A program made the translations under genes and the position numbers. The notes beneath the pieces are model-generated. The model was not told the DNA's origin, searched no databases, and worked only from the letters and a program-made list of their open reading frames with translations. A DNA stretch of 64,000 nt, taken from positions 248,001 through 312,000 of the forward strand of contig NZ_QGGP01000001.1 in NCBI RefSeq assembly GCF_003148645.1. The letters run 5' to 3'. The DNA is from Xanthomarina spongicola. Its GTDB lineage: Bacteria; Bacteroidota; Bacteroidia; Flavobacteriales; Flavobacteriaceae. Positions 34,333 through 43,300 of this stretch are shown here, in pieces; position 1 is the stretch's first letter, and each line of letters begins with the position of its first letter.

Positions 34333-35490
34333 TTGATAAACTTTAAAATCTTTAATTCTTCTAAGCAATTACCTCTTGAATGGGATGGTTTTGTTATAGA
34401 AGATATTTTTCTACAAACGGCTTATTTTAAATCTTTAGAACAGGCCTCTCCAAAAAATATATCTATGAATTATGTTGGAGTTTTTAAAGACGAAACTCTT
34501 GTTGGTATTGCTATTATTCAGCGTGTGGAATTATATTTAAAAGATATGTTTAGAAATGAAACAGATTCTTTTTTTGTTGAAAATTTTAAAAACGGGGTTT
34601 CAAAACTCTTAAAAGGAAACTTGCTTGTTGCTGGTAATTTGACTCATACTGGACAACATGGTTTGTATTTTAATATTGAAAGTATTTCACAAAAAGAGTT
34701 TTTATTTCAAATCTATCAAGCAATCCTTCAACTTAAAAAAGAGATAAAAATTAAAGATAAAAAGCGAATTCGAATGATAATGTTGAAAGACTTTTTTTTC
34801 GATGATGCTGTACATCAAGAATTTGATTTATTTAGTGAGAATCAAATTCATAAGGTGACTGTTCAGCCCAACATGATTATGGAAGTTAAAACCCATTGGA
34901 ACCATTTTGATGATTATTTAGCCGATTTAAATAAAAAGTATCGAGACAGATTTAAATCAGCCAGAAAAAAAGCTAAAAATATTGAAAAGAGAGAATTAGA
35001 TTTAGAAGACATCAAAGAAAATTCCCCATTGCTTCACAAGCTTTATAAAAACGTTTCAGATAATGCAAAAATTAATACGTTTATACTACCAGAGAATCAT
35101 TTTTACAGCTATAAAAAACATCTGGATGAGAATTTTAAAGTTTTTGCTTACTATTTAGATAATAAGCTGATTGGCTTTTACAGTTTAATTTTAAATAAGA
35201 CAGAATTAGAAACCTATTTTTTAGGTTACCACAAAGAACATCAATATACAAATCAGTTATATCTTAACATGCTTTACGATATGGCTTCTTTTGGTATTGA
35301 AAACAATTTTTCTTCAATTGTTTATGCAAGAACAGCTATGGCGATTAAAAGTTCGGTTGGCGCACATCCTAAAAAAATGTTTATTTATATGAAACATACT
35401 AATTGGGTTATGAATACGCTATTAAAATATATTTTTAAACTAATGAACCCAAAACAAAACTGGGAAGAACGACACCCATTTAAATTTTAA
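34333..35490 (+). CDS. GNAT/FemAB-like acyltransferase, uncharacterised
   Basis: The 385-residue protein has a layout recalling FemAB/peptidoglycan-bridge-type double GNAT proteins: an N-terminal part with QTAYFKSLEQASP, a basic helix pair DLNKKYRDRFKSARKKAKN near residues 197-215, and a C-terminal acetyltransferase-like part (LIGFYSLILNKTELETYFLGY). The start is a TTG just after the preceding terminator; the next ATG (residue 44) would remove conserved-looking sequence. The substrate is unknown. A weak hairpin (35501-35524) follows. Confidence 0.65.
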   Translation: MINFKIFNSSKQLPLEWDGFVIEDIFLQTAYFKSLEQASPKNISMNYVGVFKDETLVGIAIIQRVELYLKDMFRNETDSFFVENFKNGVSKLLKGNLLVAGNLTHTGQHGLYFNIESISQKEFLFQIYQAILQLKKEIKIKDKKRIRMIMLKDFFFDDAVHQEFDLFSENQIHKVTVQPNMIMEVKTHWNHFDDYLADLNKKYRDRFKSARKKAKNIEKRELDLEDIKENSPLLHKLYKNVSDNAKINTFILPENHFYSYKKHLDENFKVFAYYLDNKLIGFYSLILNKTELETYFLGYHKEHQYTNQLYLNMLYDMASFGIENNFSSIVYARTAMAIKSSVGAHPKKMFIYMKHTNWVMNTLLKYIFKLMNPKQNWEERHPFKF

Positions 35491-35551
35491 AATACATCAT
35501 TTTCAAAATCTTATAATTTTGAAAGATTAGCTATTTTCACTATCTTTTAAG

Positions 35552-35568
35552 TTCTTATAGTATAAGAA
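35552..35568. promoter_or_regulatory. 17-bp perfect palindrome TTCTTATAGTATAAGAA
   Basis: Perfect 8-bp arms around a single G, 13 bp upstream of the GTG start of the 64-residue gene. It has no U-tract and could be an operator overlapping the promoter. Confidence 0.4.
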
Positions 35569-35581
35569 TAATATAAAAAAC

Positions 35582-35776
35582 GTGAAAGAGTTACTAGCAG
35601 AAATATCAGAGTTATTACTTTATATTAAGAAGAAGTATCCAGTTAGTTATAAATATTTAGACGAAAACCCGATTACTATTCCTAATATAGAAAACCCAAA
35701 CATATCTACTGTAGAGTTGGAAAAATATTTAGCACTTTTAAAAGATTTAATAGCTAAAAGAGAAAATAAAAATTAA
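35582..35776 (+). CDS. Small hypothetical protein (64 aa)
   Basis: I do not recognise this protein. It starts with GTG and has a leucine/isoleucine-rich helix (ELLAEISELLLYIKKKYP), a proline/asparagine-rich middle (NPITIPNIENPNIS) and a second charged helix (ELEKYLALLKDLIAKRE). The helices could pair as a helical hairpin. No signal, membrane segment or metal motif is seen. A strong terminator begins at its stop codon and a palindrome lies just upstream, so it appears to be a real single-gene unit. Confidence 0.6.
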   Translation: MKELLAEISELLLYIKKKYPVSYKYLDENPITIPNIENPNISTVELEKYLALLKDLIAKRENKN

Positions 35777-35808
35777 AAACCTCCAACTTTTATAATTGGA
35801 GGTTTTTT
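35776..35808. terminator. Terminator after the 64-aa gene
   Basis: An 11-bp stem AAAACCTCCAA / TTGGAGGTTTT with a 9-nt loop and following T run. The A-rich left side could also stop the convergent SPFH gene. Confidence 0.85.
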
Positions 35809-35828
35809 GTATTGTTTGTAATATTAAA

Positions 35829-36752
35829 CTAGTCTTCTTTTTTCTTATTGGTATTCTTCATGGCTTCCCCAATTTGATTACTTGCTGTAAAACTTGCAAC
35901 CATATCGTTTAACATATTGCTTCCAGCTTGAGGAGAATTTGGTAATAAAATTAAATTCGTGTTTGTTTCACTTCCAATAGCTTGTAAGGTATCGTAATGT
36001 TGCGTTACCACAATTAATGCAGATGCTTCTTGACTATTAATTCCTACACGATTCAGGACGTCAACAGACTCTTCCAGACCTCTAGCAATTTCACGTCGTT
36101 GGTCTGCAATTCCTTGTCCTTGTAAACGTTTACTTTCAGCTTCAGCTTTTGCTTTTTCAACAATTAATATTCTGGCAGCATCACCTTCAAATTGCGCAGC
36201 AATTTTTTCACGTTCTGATGCGTTAATTCGGTTCATGGCTTGTTTTACCTGAGCATCTGGATCTATGTCTGTAACAAGCGTTTTTATAATATCGAAACCA
36301 TAATCAGACATGGCATCGTTTAGTTCAGCTTTTACGGCTAAAGCAATATCATCTTTTTTAACAAATACATCGTCTAATTTCATTTTTGGAACTTCAGCTC
36401 GAACCACATCAAATACATAACTGGTTATTTGTTCGTGTGGATAATCTAGCTTGTAAAAAGCATCATATACCTTTTCTTTAATAACTTTATATTGCACAGA
36501 TACTTTTAATCTAACAAATACATCATCTAAGGTTTTTGTTTCAATGATAACATCTAATTGTTGGATTTTTAAACTCAATCTTCCAGCTATTCTATCAACT
36601 AAAGGAATTTTTAATTGTAAGCCAGATTGACGAATGCTTTGAAATTTTCCAAAACGTTCTACAATAACTGCTGTTTGTTGTTTTACTATAAAAAACAAAG
36701 AGATAAAAATAAACAAACAAAGGATTATAATAGGGATAGATAGAATGGACAT
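35829..36752 (-). CDS. SPFH/band-7 (stomatin-like) membrane protein
   Basis: An N-terminal hydrophobic anchor (residues ~4-24) is followed by the SPFH domain: TAVIVERFGKFQSI, GLQLKIPLVDRI, VRLKVSVQYKV and DVVRAEVPKMKLDDVF. A helical region rich in Ala/Glu (ARILIVEKAKAEAESKRL) forms the oligomerising part. Family members assemble membrane microdomains or partner with NfeD-type proteases; no NfeD partner is in the window. 307 residues, divergent from the outer membrane protein gene. Confidence 0.92.
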   Translation of the reverse strand: MSILSIPIIILCLFIFISLFFIVKQQTAVIVERFGKFQSIRQSGLQLKIPLVDRIAGRLSLKIQQLDVIIETKTLDDVFVRLKVSVQYKVIKEKVYDAFYKLDYPHEQITSYVFDVVRAEVPKMKLDDVFVKKDDIALAVKAELNDAMSDYGFDIIKTLVTDIDPDAQVKQAMNRINASEREKIAAQFEGDAARILIVEKAKAEAESKRLQGQGIADQRREIARGLEESVDVLNRVGINSQEASALIVVTQHYDTLQAIGSETNTNLILLPNSPQAGSNMLNDMVASFTASNQIGEAMKNTNKKKED

Positions 36753-36798
36753 AATAGGATTTTTTAAGGTTGTAAAATAATTGACTACTAATTTAAGT

Positions 36799-36806
36799 TA
36801 TATTTG
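36799..36806 (+). promoter_or_regulatory. Promoter -7 element (TATATTTG) for the outer membrane protein gene
   Basis: Exact TAnnTTTG match. A TTG at 36781-36783 is 15 bp upstream, slightly short for a -33 element. The site lies inside the longer open frame, so the true start is downstream at 36829. Confidence 0.6.
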
Positions 36807-36828
36807 TCACAATCTCATAAAAACAATT

Positions 36829-37512
36829 ATGCAAAAAAGACAACTTATATTATTAGTAGCAATATGTATTGGTTTTGTTACAGTTTCGTTTGGACAACAT
36901 AAAACATATAGAATTCAAAACGGTTTTGGAATCTATGGAGGTATTACACAATATGATATTATTACAGACAATTTTACCACAAAGAAAGACAATGGATGGC
37001 AAGCTGGAGCTTCAGCAACGGTTGATATTCCTCATAAATGGTACAATGTAAGTTACACCATTCAATTATCTGAAAACCATGTTGGCATAGCTGCAAGACC
37101 ACTTCCAATTAGTTTAAGTGAAGAGTTTGTAGATTATAAAATATTTACGGCTCAAATTGCTTTATTGATGCATGTTAAATTGATACAAAGCTTTTTAACC
37201 ATTGATGTTGGACCTATGATTCAATATAACGGAGACATGGAAATGAAAGACAAAGCGTACGAGAATTATATTATTAACTCTTACGATAACTTATTAGCTA
37301 AAGACATTAAAGACATTACTAATTTTAATGTGGATGGAGCTATAGGAGTTTCGGCTGGATATGCTTTTTTTAGATTAAAAGCTCAATATATTTATGGGTT
37401 TACTAATATGTTAAATAAATTAAACGATAGTAATTTAGACCTCACTGGAAACGATAAAAAGATTAAAGGAAACCAATCGATGTTTGCTTTTACAGCTATG
37501 ATTACGTTTTAA
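36829..37512 (+). CDS. Predicted outer membrane beta-barrel protein
   Basis: From 36829 the protein has a signal peptide (MQKRQLILLVAICIGFVTVSFG) and about 205 further residues made of alternating amphipathic strands with Gly/aromatic turns (FGIYGGITQYDI, IGVSAGYAFFRLKAQYIYGF), ending in a terminal Phe (FTAMITF) as in outer membrane barrels. I do not recognise a specific family. The longer open frame starting at 36781 contains the promoter and is not used. A terminator shared with gltX follows. Confidence 0.75.
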   Translation: MQKRQLILLVAICIGFVTVSFGQHKTYRIQNGFGIYGGITQYDIITDNFTTKKDNGWQAGASATVDIPHKWYNVSYTIQLSENHVGIAARPLPISLSEEFVDYKIFTAQIALLMHVKLIQSFLTIDVGPMIQYNGDMEMKDKAYENYIINSYDNLLAKDIKDITNFNVDGAIGVSAGYAFFRLKAQYIYGFTNMLNKLNDSNLDLTGNDKKIKGNQSMFAFTAMITF

Positions 37513-37530
37513 TAGAATAAAGATATGAGA

Positions 37531-37560
37531 AAAAAAGCGACCATTAGGTCGCTTTTTTTT
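37531..37560. terminator. Bidirectional terminator between outer membrane protein gene and gltX
   Basis: A 12-bp stem AAAAAAGCGACC / GGTCGCTTTTTT with loop ATTA. The gltX stop codon touches its right end. Confidence 0.9.
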
Positions 37561-39073
37561 ATGATAACGTATGAATCAAATTCTCAATACGTCGTATACT
37601 TTCATTTTTCCCAATTAAATACATAATATCGAAAACATCTGGTCCTTGTAAGGCACCAACCAATGCTAAACGCAAAGGCATCATGACTTTTCCAAAACCT
37701 ATTTCTTTTGAAGCAATCCAGCCCTTAATCGCTGTTTGAAGGCTTTCTACAGAATAATCTTCAACATTAGAAATAACTGATATGAGTTCTTTCATTAATT
37801 CTGAAGAATCTTCTTTCCAGGCTTTTTTAACAGCTTTTTCATCTAAATCTGAAGGTGTTTCGAAGAAAAAATGACCTAAATCCCAAAAATCGGTTACAAA
37901 AGTAGCTCGTTCTTTTATGAGATTGATAGCCATAGCAATGTAGTTAACATCAATATCTTTTAATTCTGTAAAAAGCGATTTAAATTGTTCTGCAAGGTCA
38001 ACGTTGTCTTGCTCTTGCATATAATGATGGTTAAACCATTTTATTTTATCTGGATCAAAACGTGCTCCAGCTTTGTTAACACGACTTAAATCGAAAGCTT
38101 GAATCAATTCCTCCAAGCTAAAAATTTCTTGTTCAGTTCCTGGATTCCATCCCAAAAAGGCTAAAAAGTTTACAACAGCTTCAGGAAAATAACCATCTTC
38201 TCTATAACCACGAGACACTTCGTCTGTTTTATGGTCTTTATATGCTAATGGAAATACAGGAAAACCTAATTTATCGCCATCACGTTTGCTTAATTTTCCT
38301 TTACCTGTAGGTTTTAATATAAGTGGTAAATGCGCAAATTCAGGAGCTTTCCAGCCAAATGCTTTATATAATTGATAATGTAAAGCTAAAGAAGGCAACC
38401 ATTCTTCACCACGAATAACATGTGAGATTTCCATTAAATGGTCGTCCACAATATTTGCTAAATGATATGTTGGCATGCCATCGCTTTTAAACAAAACTTT
38501 ATCGTCTAATACATTGGTATCAATCGTAATATTTCCACGAATAATATCTGTTAAATGCAAGGTTTCGTCTTGAGGTGATTTAAAACGAATCACATAATCT
38601 TCGCCAGCATCAAGTTTTTCTTGAGTTTCCTCAGCTGAAAGTGATAAAGAATTATCTAACTTCAAACGGTTATGCCAATTATAGATAAAGGTTTTACCTT
38701 TTTCTTCATGATCTTTTCTATGAAAATCTAAAGCTTCAGAAGTATCAAAAGCATAATAAGCATTTCCAGAAGCAATAAGTTTATCAGCATATTCTTTATA
38801 TATATGCTTACGCTCGCTTTGTCTGTAAGGGCCAAATTTTTCATTTTTCCCTGGACCTTCATCAAAAGAAATTCCACACCAATTTAAAGATTCTACTATG
38901 TAATTTTCAGCACCTTCAACATATCTATTTTGATCTGTATCTTCAATTCTTAGGATAAAAGTTCCGTTGTGTTTTTTAGCAAAAAGGTAGTTGAAAAGGG
39001 CTGTTCTAACACCTCCAATATGTAAAGGTCCTGTTGGACTTGGTGCAAAACGCACTCTAACTTGTTTTGACAT
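37559..39073 (-). CDS. gltX: Glutamyl-tRNA synthetase
   Basis: This class I synthetase charges tRNA-Glu. The 504-residue protein has the HIGH-type motif FAPSPTGPLHIGGVRTALF (residues ~8-26) and the KMSKS-type motif GKLSKRDG near residue 265. The C-terminal helical anticodon-binding domain is complete. glnS is also in the window, so Gln-tRNA need not be made by transamidation of Glu-tRNA-Gln. It has its own promoter. Confidence 0.96.
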   Translation of the reverse strand: MSKQVRVRFAPSPTGPLHIGGVRTALFNYLFAKKHNGTFILRIEDTDQNRYVEGAENYIVESLNWCGISFDEGPGKNEKFGPYRQSERKHIYKEYADKLIASGNAYYAFDTSEALDFHRKDHEEKGKTFIYNWHNRLKLDNSLSLSAEETQEKLDAGEDYVIRFKSPQDETLHLTDIIRGNITIDTNVLDDKVLFKSDGMPTYHLANIVDDHLMEISHVIRGEEWLPSLALHYQLYKAFGWKAPEFAHLPLILKPTGKGKLSKRDGDKLGFPVFPLAYKDHKTDEVSRGYREDGYFPEAVVNFLAFLGWNPGTEQEIFSLEELIQAFDLSRVNKAGARFDPDKIKWFNHHYMQEQDNVDLAEQFKSLFTELKDIDVNYIAMAINLIKERATFVTDFWDLGHFFFETPSDLDEKAVKKAWKEDSSELMKELISVISNVEDYSVESLQTAIKGWIASKEIGFGKVMMPLRLALVGALQGPDVFDIMYLIGKNESIRRIENLIHTLS

Positions 39074-39092
39074 TTTGTTTCGTTTGAAGTTG

Positions 39093-39123
39093 CAAAGATA
39101 GATTTTTGAAGTTTTAAGTTCAA
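39093..39123 (-). promoter_or_regulatory. Full promoter (TTG-N20-TATCTTTG) for gltX
   Basis: On the minus strand the -7 TATCTTTG is at 39093-39100 and the -33 TTG at 39121-39123, a spacing of 20 bp. It lies 19 bp upstream of the gltX ATG. Confidence 0.7.
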
Positions 39124-39142
39124 AGTTTAAAGTTTAAAGTTT
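39122..39142. repeat. Short tandem repeat (AAAGTTT)x3
   Basis: Three perfect 7-bp units, with degenerate copies to the left, directly upstream of and touching the gltX -33 element. Confidence 0.75.
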
Positions 39143-39172
39143 CTCAAAAGGCAAACCAGAACTGAAAACAAG

Positions 39173-40213
39173 TCAAGAAATCATTTCACGTGGAACACGC
39201 TTATTCATTATATTAAACCACAAAGGAGGAAAGAGCGAGATAACCATTGAAGCTGGATAGCCATATGGCATTTGAGGGCTATCTTCATAACTGTCCAAAA
39301 TTTGATATTTTTTAGACGATTTATAATGATGATCGCTATGTCTTGTCAGTTCATAAAGTACGATACGTCCTATAGCATGATTGGAATTCCAAGAATGTAT
39401 TTCACGAACACGTTCGTATCTTCCTGAAGGTAATTTTAAACGCAATAAACCATAATGTTCAATATAATTAACAGTTTCTAACAAAATAAAACCAACAATT
39501 CCAGAAGCAAGAGCAAATAAGAATCCGATTGTTCCAAAAAAGACAAAAATAAGTATGAGATAACTTAGTTGAAAAATGCCATACCAAAGCATGTCGTTTT
39601 TAACAGAAAAGAAGGGTTTCTTATTATTTTTTAAAAGCATTTTCTGAATCTTCCAAGAATTAAAATATTGTCTAAATGTGGAAGTAAACCAAAAAGAATA
39701 AACTGTTTGATTGTATTTTGCTGTAGCTGGATCTTCAGGAGTTGCTGCATGTAAGTGATGACCAAAATTATGCTCTATATAAAAGTGCATATAAAATGAT
39801 GGAAGCAGTAAAGCTTTGCCTAAAAAGCGTTCGTTTGTTGTTTGTCTGTGGCCAAGTTCATGAGCGACATTGATTCCGTTAACGGCTAAAACAATACCAA
39901 CGGAAAAAATCAATCCAATAAATTCAAACAATTCTAAATGAATTGTAGAAACTGTTATTAAAGCAAACAAAACCAACCCATAAACTACTGGAAGATTTAA
40001 GTACAATAACCAATCGAACAGTTTGTTTTTAAGTTTTGTGGTAACTTCTTCTGGAGTTGGATTAGAAGTATCCATCGGAAATAACAAATCAAGTGTAGGT
40101 AAGATTATAAACGCATAAACTGGAGTTAAAAACACAAAAGAGCCTTTAAAATAGACACCAATAAATGCCATAATTGGAATAGATAAAGCAGCTAAATATT
40201 TCAAATCTTTCAT
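39173..40213 (-). CDS. AlkB-type membrane alkane/fatty-acyl hydroxylase
   Basis: A membrane di-iron monooxygenase with several hydrophobic helices and the AlkB histidine boxes: HELGH (118-122), HNFGHHLHAATPEDPA (148-163), NYIEHYG near residue 247, and HSDHH (292-296). These set it apart from general fatty acid desaturases and support terminal hydroxylation of alkanes or similar chains. Rubredoxin and rubredoxin reductase are not adjacent. 346 residues. A parS-like sequence overlaps its last codons. Confidence 0.88.
   Translation of the reverse strand: MKDLKYLAALSIPIMAFIGVYFKGSFVFLTPVYAFIILPTLDLLFPMDTSNPTPEEVTTKLKNKLFDWLLYLNLPVVYGLVLFALITVSTIHLELFEFIGLIFSVGIVLAVNGINVAHELGHRQTTNERFLGKALLLPSFYMHFYIEHNFGHHLHAATPEDPATAKYNQTVYSFWFTSTFRQYFNSWKIQKMLLKNNKKPFFSVKNDMLWYGIFQLSYLILIFVFFGTIGFLFALASGIVGFILLETVNYIEHYGLLRLKLPSGRYERVREIHSWNSNHAIGRIVLYELTRHSDHHYKSSKKYQILDSYEDSPQMPYGYPASMVISLFPPLWFNIMNKRVPREMIS
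39182..39197. promoter_or_regulatory. parS-like ParB-binding site inside the hydroxylase gene
   Basis: CATTTCACGTGGAACA matches the two sites beside mnmG (TGTTTCACGTGGAACA) at 14 of 16 positions, missing the first two. It encodes the VPRE residues near the protein C-terminus. Confidence 0.6.
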
Positions 40214-40251
40214 AAAATGGAATCTTTCACTGAAAATTAACTAAGTTTTAC

Positions 40252-40259
40252 CAAATCTA
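40252..40259 (-). promoter_or_regulatory. Promoter -7 element (TAGATTTG) for the AlkB-type gene
   Basis: Exact TAnnTTTG on the minus strand, 38 bp before the ATG. Confidence 0.5.
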
Positions 40260-40322
40260 AACAATTCAGAGTAAAAATAATATTGTAGTTTTATTGGTTA
40301 AGACAACATGCATATAATTTAC

Positions 40323-43300
40323 ATGACAAAATTTGCAGACATACAATTAAAATTAGAGCAATTTATTAAGCGATTTTATGCAAATGAATTGCTTAAAGGA
40401 GCTATTCTCTTTTTTGCTATTGGATTTTTGTATCTTTTATTCACACTTTTTGTGGAATATGTATTGTGGTTAAATCCAACAGCCAGAACCATTTTGTTTT
40501 GGGTATTTATTGGTGTGGAGTTGGCGTTGTTTTATAAATTTATTGCTATACCATTGGCGAAGTTATTTAAACTCCAAAAAGGGATTGATTTTAAAGAAGC
40601 ATCAAAAATTATTGGAAACCATTTCCCTGAAGTTAACGACAAGCTTCTTAATATGCTTCAGCTTAAAGACGATTCAGCCGAATCGGAATTATTACTGGCA
40701 AGTATCGAGCAAAAATCTACCGAATTACAGCCTATTCCCTTTAAACTAGCAGTCAATTTTAAATCGAATTTAAAGTATTTAAAATACGCAGCCATTCCTG
40801 TTATTATTCTGCTTCTAACTTTTGTAACAGGGCATATTAATTGGTTTAGCGACAGTTATAATCGTGTTGTAAATTACAAGACAGCCTACGAGCCACCAGC
40901 ACCTTTTCAATTTTTTGTTATAAATGAAGATTTAAATGTAATTGAAAATAAAGATTTTAAATTAATGGTTTCTACAGTTGGAGAAGTTGTTCCCGAAAAT
41001 GTAAAAATTACTTTTAATAACGAATCTTATTTATTACAACAAGTAAACTCAGGGAATTTCGAATATGTTTTTTCAAAACCTAAACAGAATGTAGAGTTTC
41101 AACTTTCTGCTAATAATGTTATCTCTAAGCCATACGAACTTCTAGTAACCGAAGTACCGAGTTTGCTTGGCTTTGATATGGTTTTAGACTATCCATCATA
41201 TATTAAAAAAACAGATGAGGTTTTAAAAAGCACTGGAAACGCAGTTGTTCCACATGGAACAAACATTACCTGGAAATTACAAACAAAAGCGACCAATCAA
41301 GTACAATGGATTTCAAAAGATACAACGCTATTAACTAAAACAGATTCAGATAATTTTGAAATAACAAAACAAATCTTTAATCAAACAATCTATAGTTTAA
41401 GCACAAGCAATAAAAACATAAATAATTACGAAACATTAGCATTTCAAATAGAAGTAATAAAAGACGAATATCCAGAACTTAATATAAAAATGGCTGTTGA
41501 TAGTTTAGATCAGCAATCCCTTTATTTTCATGGTCAAGCGAGCGATGATTATGGTTTGAGTAAACTTCAATTAGTATATTATCCTGCAGAAAATGAAGCA
41601 GATAAACTAATAGAACCAATTTCAATTACCTCTTCAAATATTGCAGAATTTATAAGCGCATTTCCAAATCAGTTACAACTAAAAGAAGGAATAAGTTATA
41701 ATTTATACTTTCAAGTGTTTGATAATGATGCCTTAAATAGATTTAAAAGCACTAAAAGTAATGTTTACTCTTATAGAAAACTTACTAAAGAAGAAGAAGA
41801 GGAAAAGCAATTAGAACAACAAAACGAAACCATTCAGGATTTAGATAAATCTATGGAGAAGCTTGAAGAAAGACAAAAAGAATTAGAGTCTTTATCTAAA
41901 ACCCAAAAAGAAAAATCTGAACTTAATTTTAATGATAAACGTCAGTTAGAAAATTTCCTTAAACGTCAAGAACAACAAGAGGAAATGATGAAAAACTTCA
42001 ATAAGAAATTGCAAGAAAACTTAGAGGATTTTCAAAAAGAAAATGAAAAGGAAGACACTTTTAAAGAAGATTTAAAAGAACGCTTAAAAGACAATGAAGA
42101 GCAATTAAAAAAAGACGAAAAGCTACTTGAAGAATTAGAAAAACTTCAAGAAAAGATAAATAAGGAAGAGTTAACAGAAAAGCTAGAAAAATTAGCCAAG
42201 CAAAACAAAAATCAGAAACGAAGTTTAGAGCAATTACTAGAGTTAACTAAGAGGTATTATGTAGCAAAAAAACTAGAAAAACTTCAGAAGGAATTAGAAG
42301 ACTTAGCTGAAAAACAATTAGAGCTTTCTAACGAAACAAAAGAAAACAACACAAAAGAAAAGCAGGATGAATTAAATAAAGAATTTGACGACTTTAAAAA
42401 AGAAATGGAAGACCTTCAAAAAGAAAATGATGACTTGAAGCAACCAATGAAGATACCTGACGATGAAAAGCAAAAAGAAGACATTAAAAAAGATCAAGAA
42501 GCAGCGTCAGATGAATTAGAGAAAAAAGAAGAAAACGAAGAGCAGAATCAAGAACAAGATGCTCAGGAAAACCAAAAGAATGCTTCTAAAAAGCAAAAGC
42601 AAGCTGGTCAGAAAATGAAAAACATGAGTGAGAAAATGCAGGCTAGCATGCAAATGATGGGAGGAGGAGAACAAATGCAGGAAGATATTGAGATGCTTCG
42701 TCAGATATTAGACAACTTAATTGTCTTTTCATTAGACCAAGAAGCCTTAATGAATCAGTTTAAAGTTATTGAAGTTAATCATAATAAATATGCTACATAT
42801 CTTAGAAAGCAATACACATTAAAAGAGCACTTTTCTCATATTGACGACAGTTTATTCGCGTTATCGTTAAGGCAACCTAAGCTATCAGAATTTGTAAATA
42901 AGGAAATTTCTGAAGTGTTTTATAATATAGATAAATCTTTAGACCAATTTTCTGAAAATAGAATATTTCAAGGTGTTTCTAATCAACAGTATACGATTAC
43001 TGCTGCTAATAATTTAGCCGATTTTTTAAGTAACATAATGAATTCTATGCAAATGCAGGCTAGTGGTCAAGGTCAAGGCCAAGGACAGCCAGAACAAGGA
43101 CTTCCAGATATTATTATGAGCCAAGAGGAGCTTAACAAGCAAATGCAAGATGGCATGAAGAAAAGTCAAGAAGGAAAGCCAAAAGATGGAGAAGAAGGTA
43201 AAGAAGGTGAAAAAGAAGGTGAAGAAGGAGAGTCTGGAAAGGAAGGTAAGGATGGTAAAGAGGGTGAATCTGGAAAAGAAGGGAAAGAAGGAAAACAACA

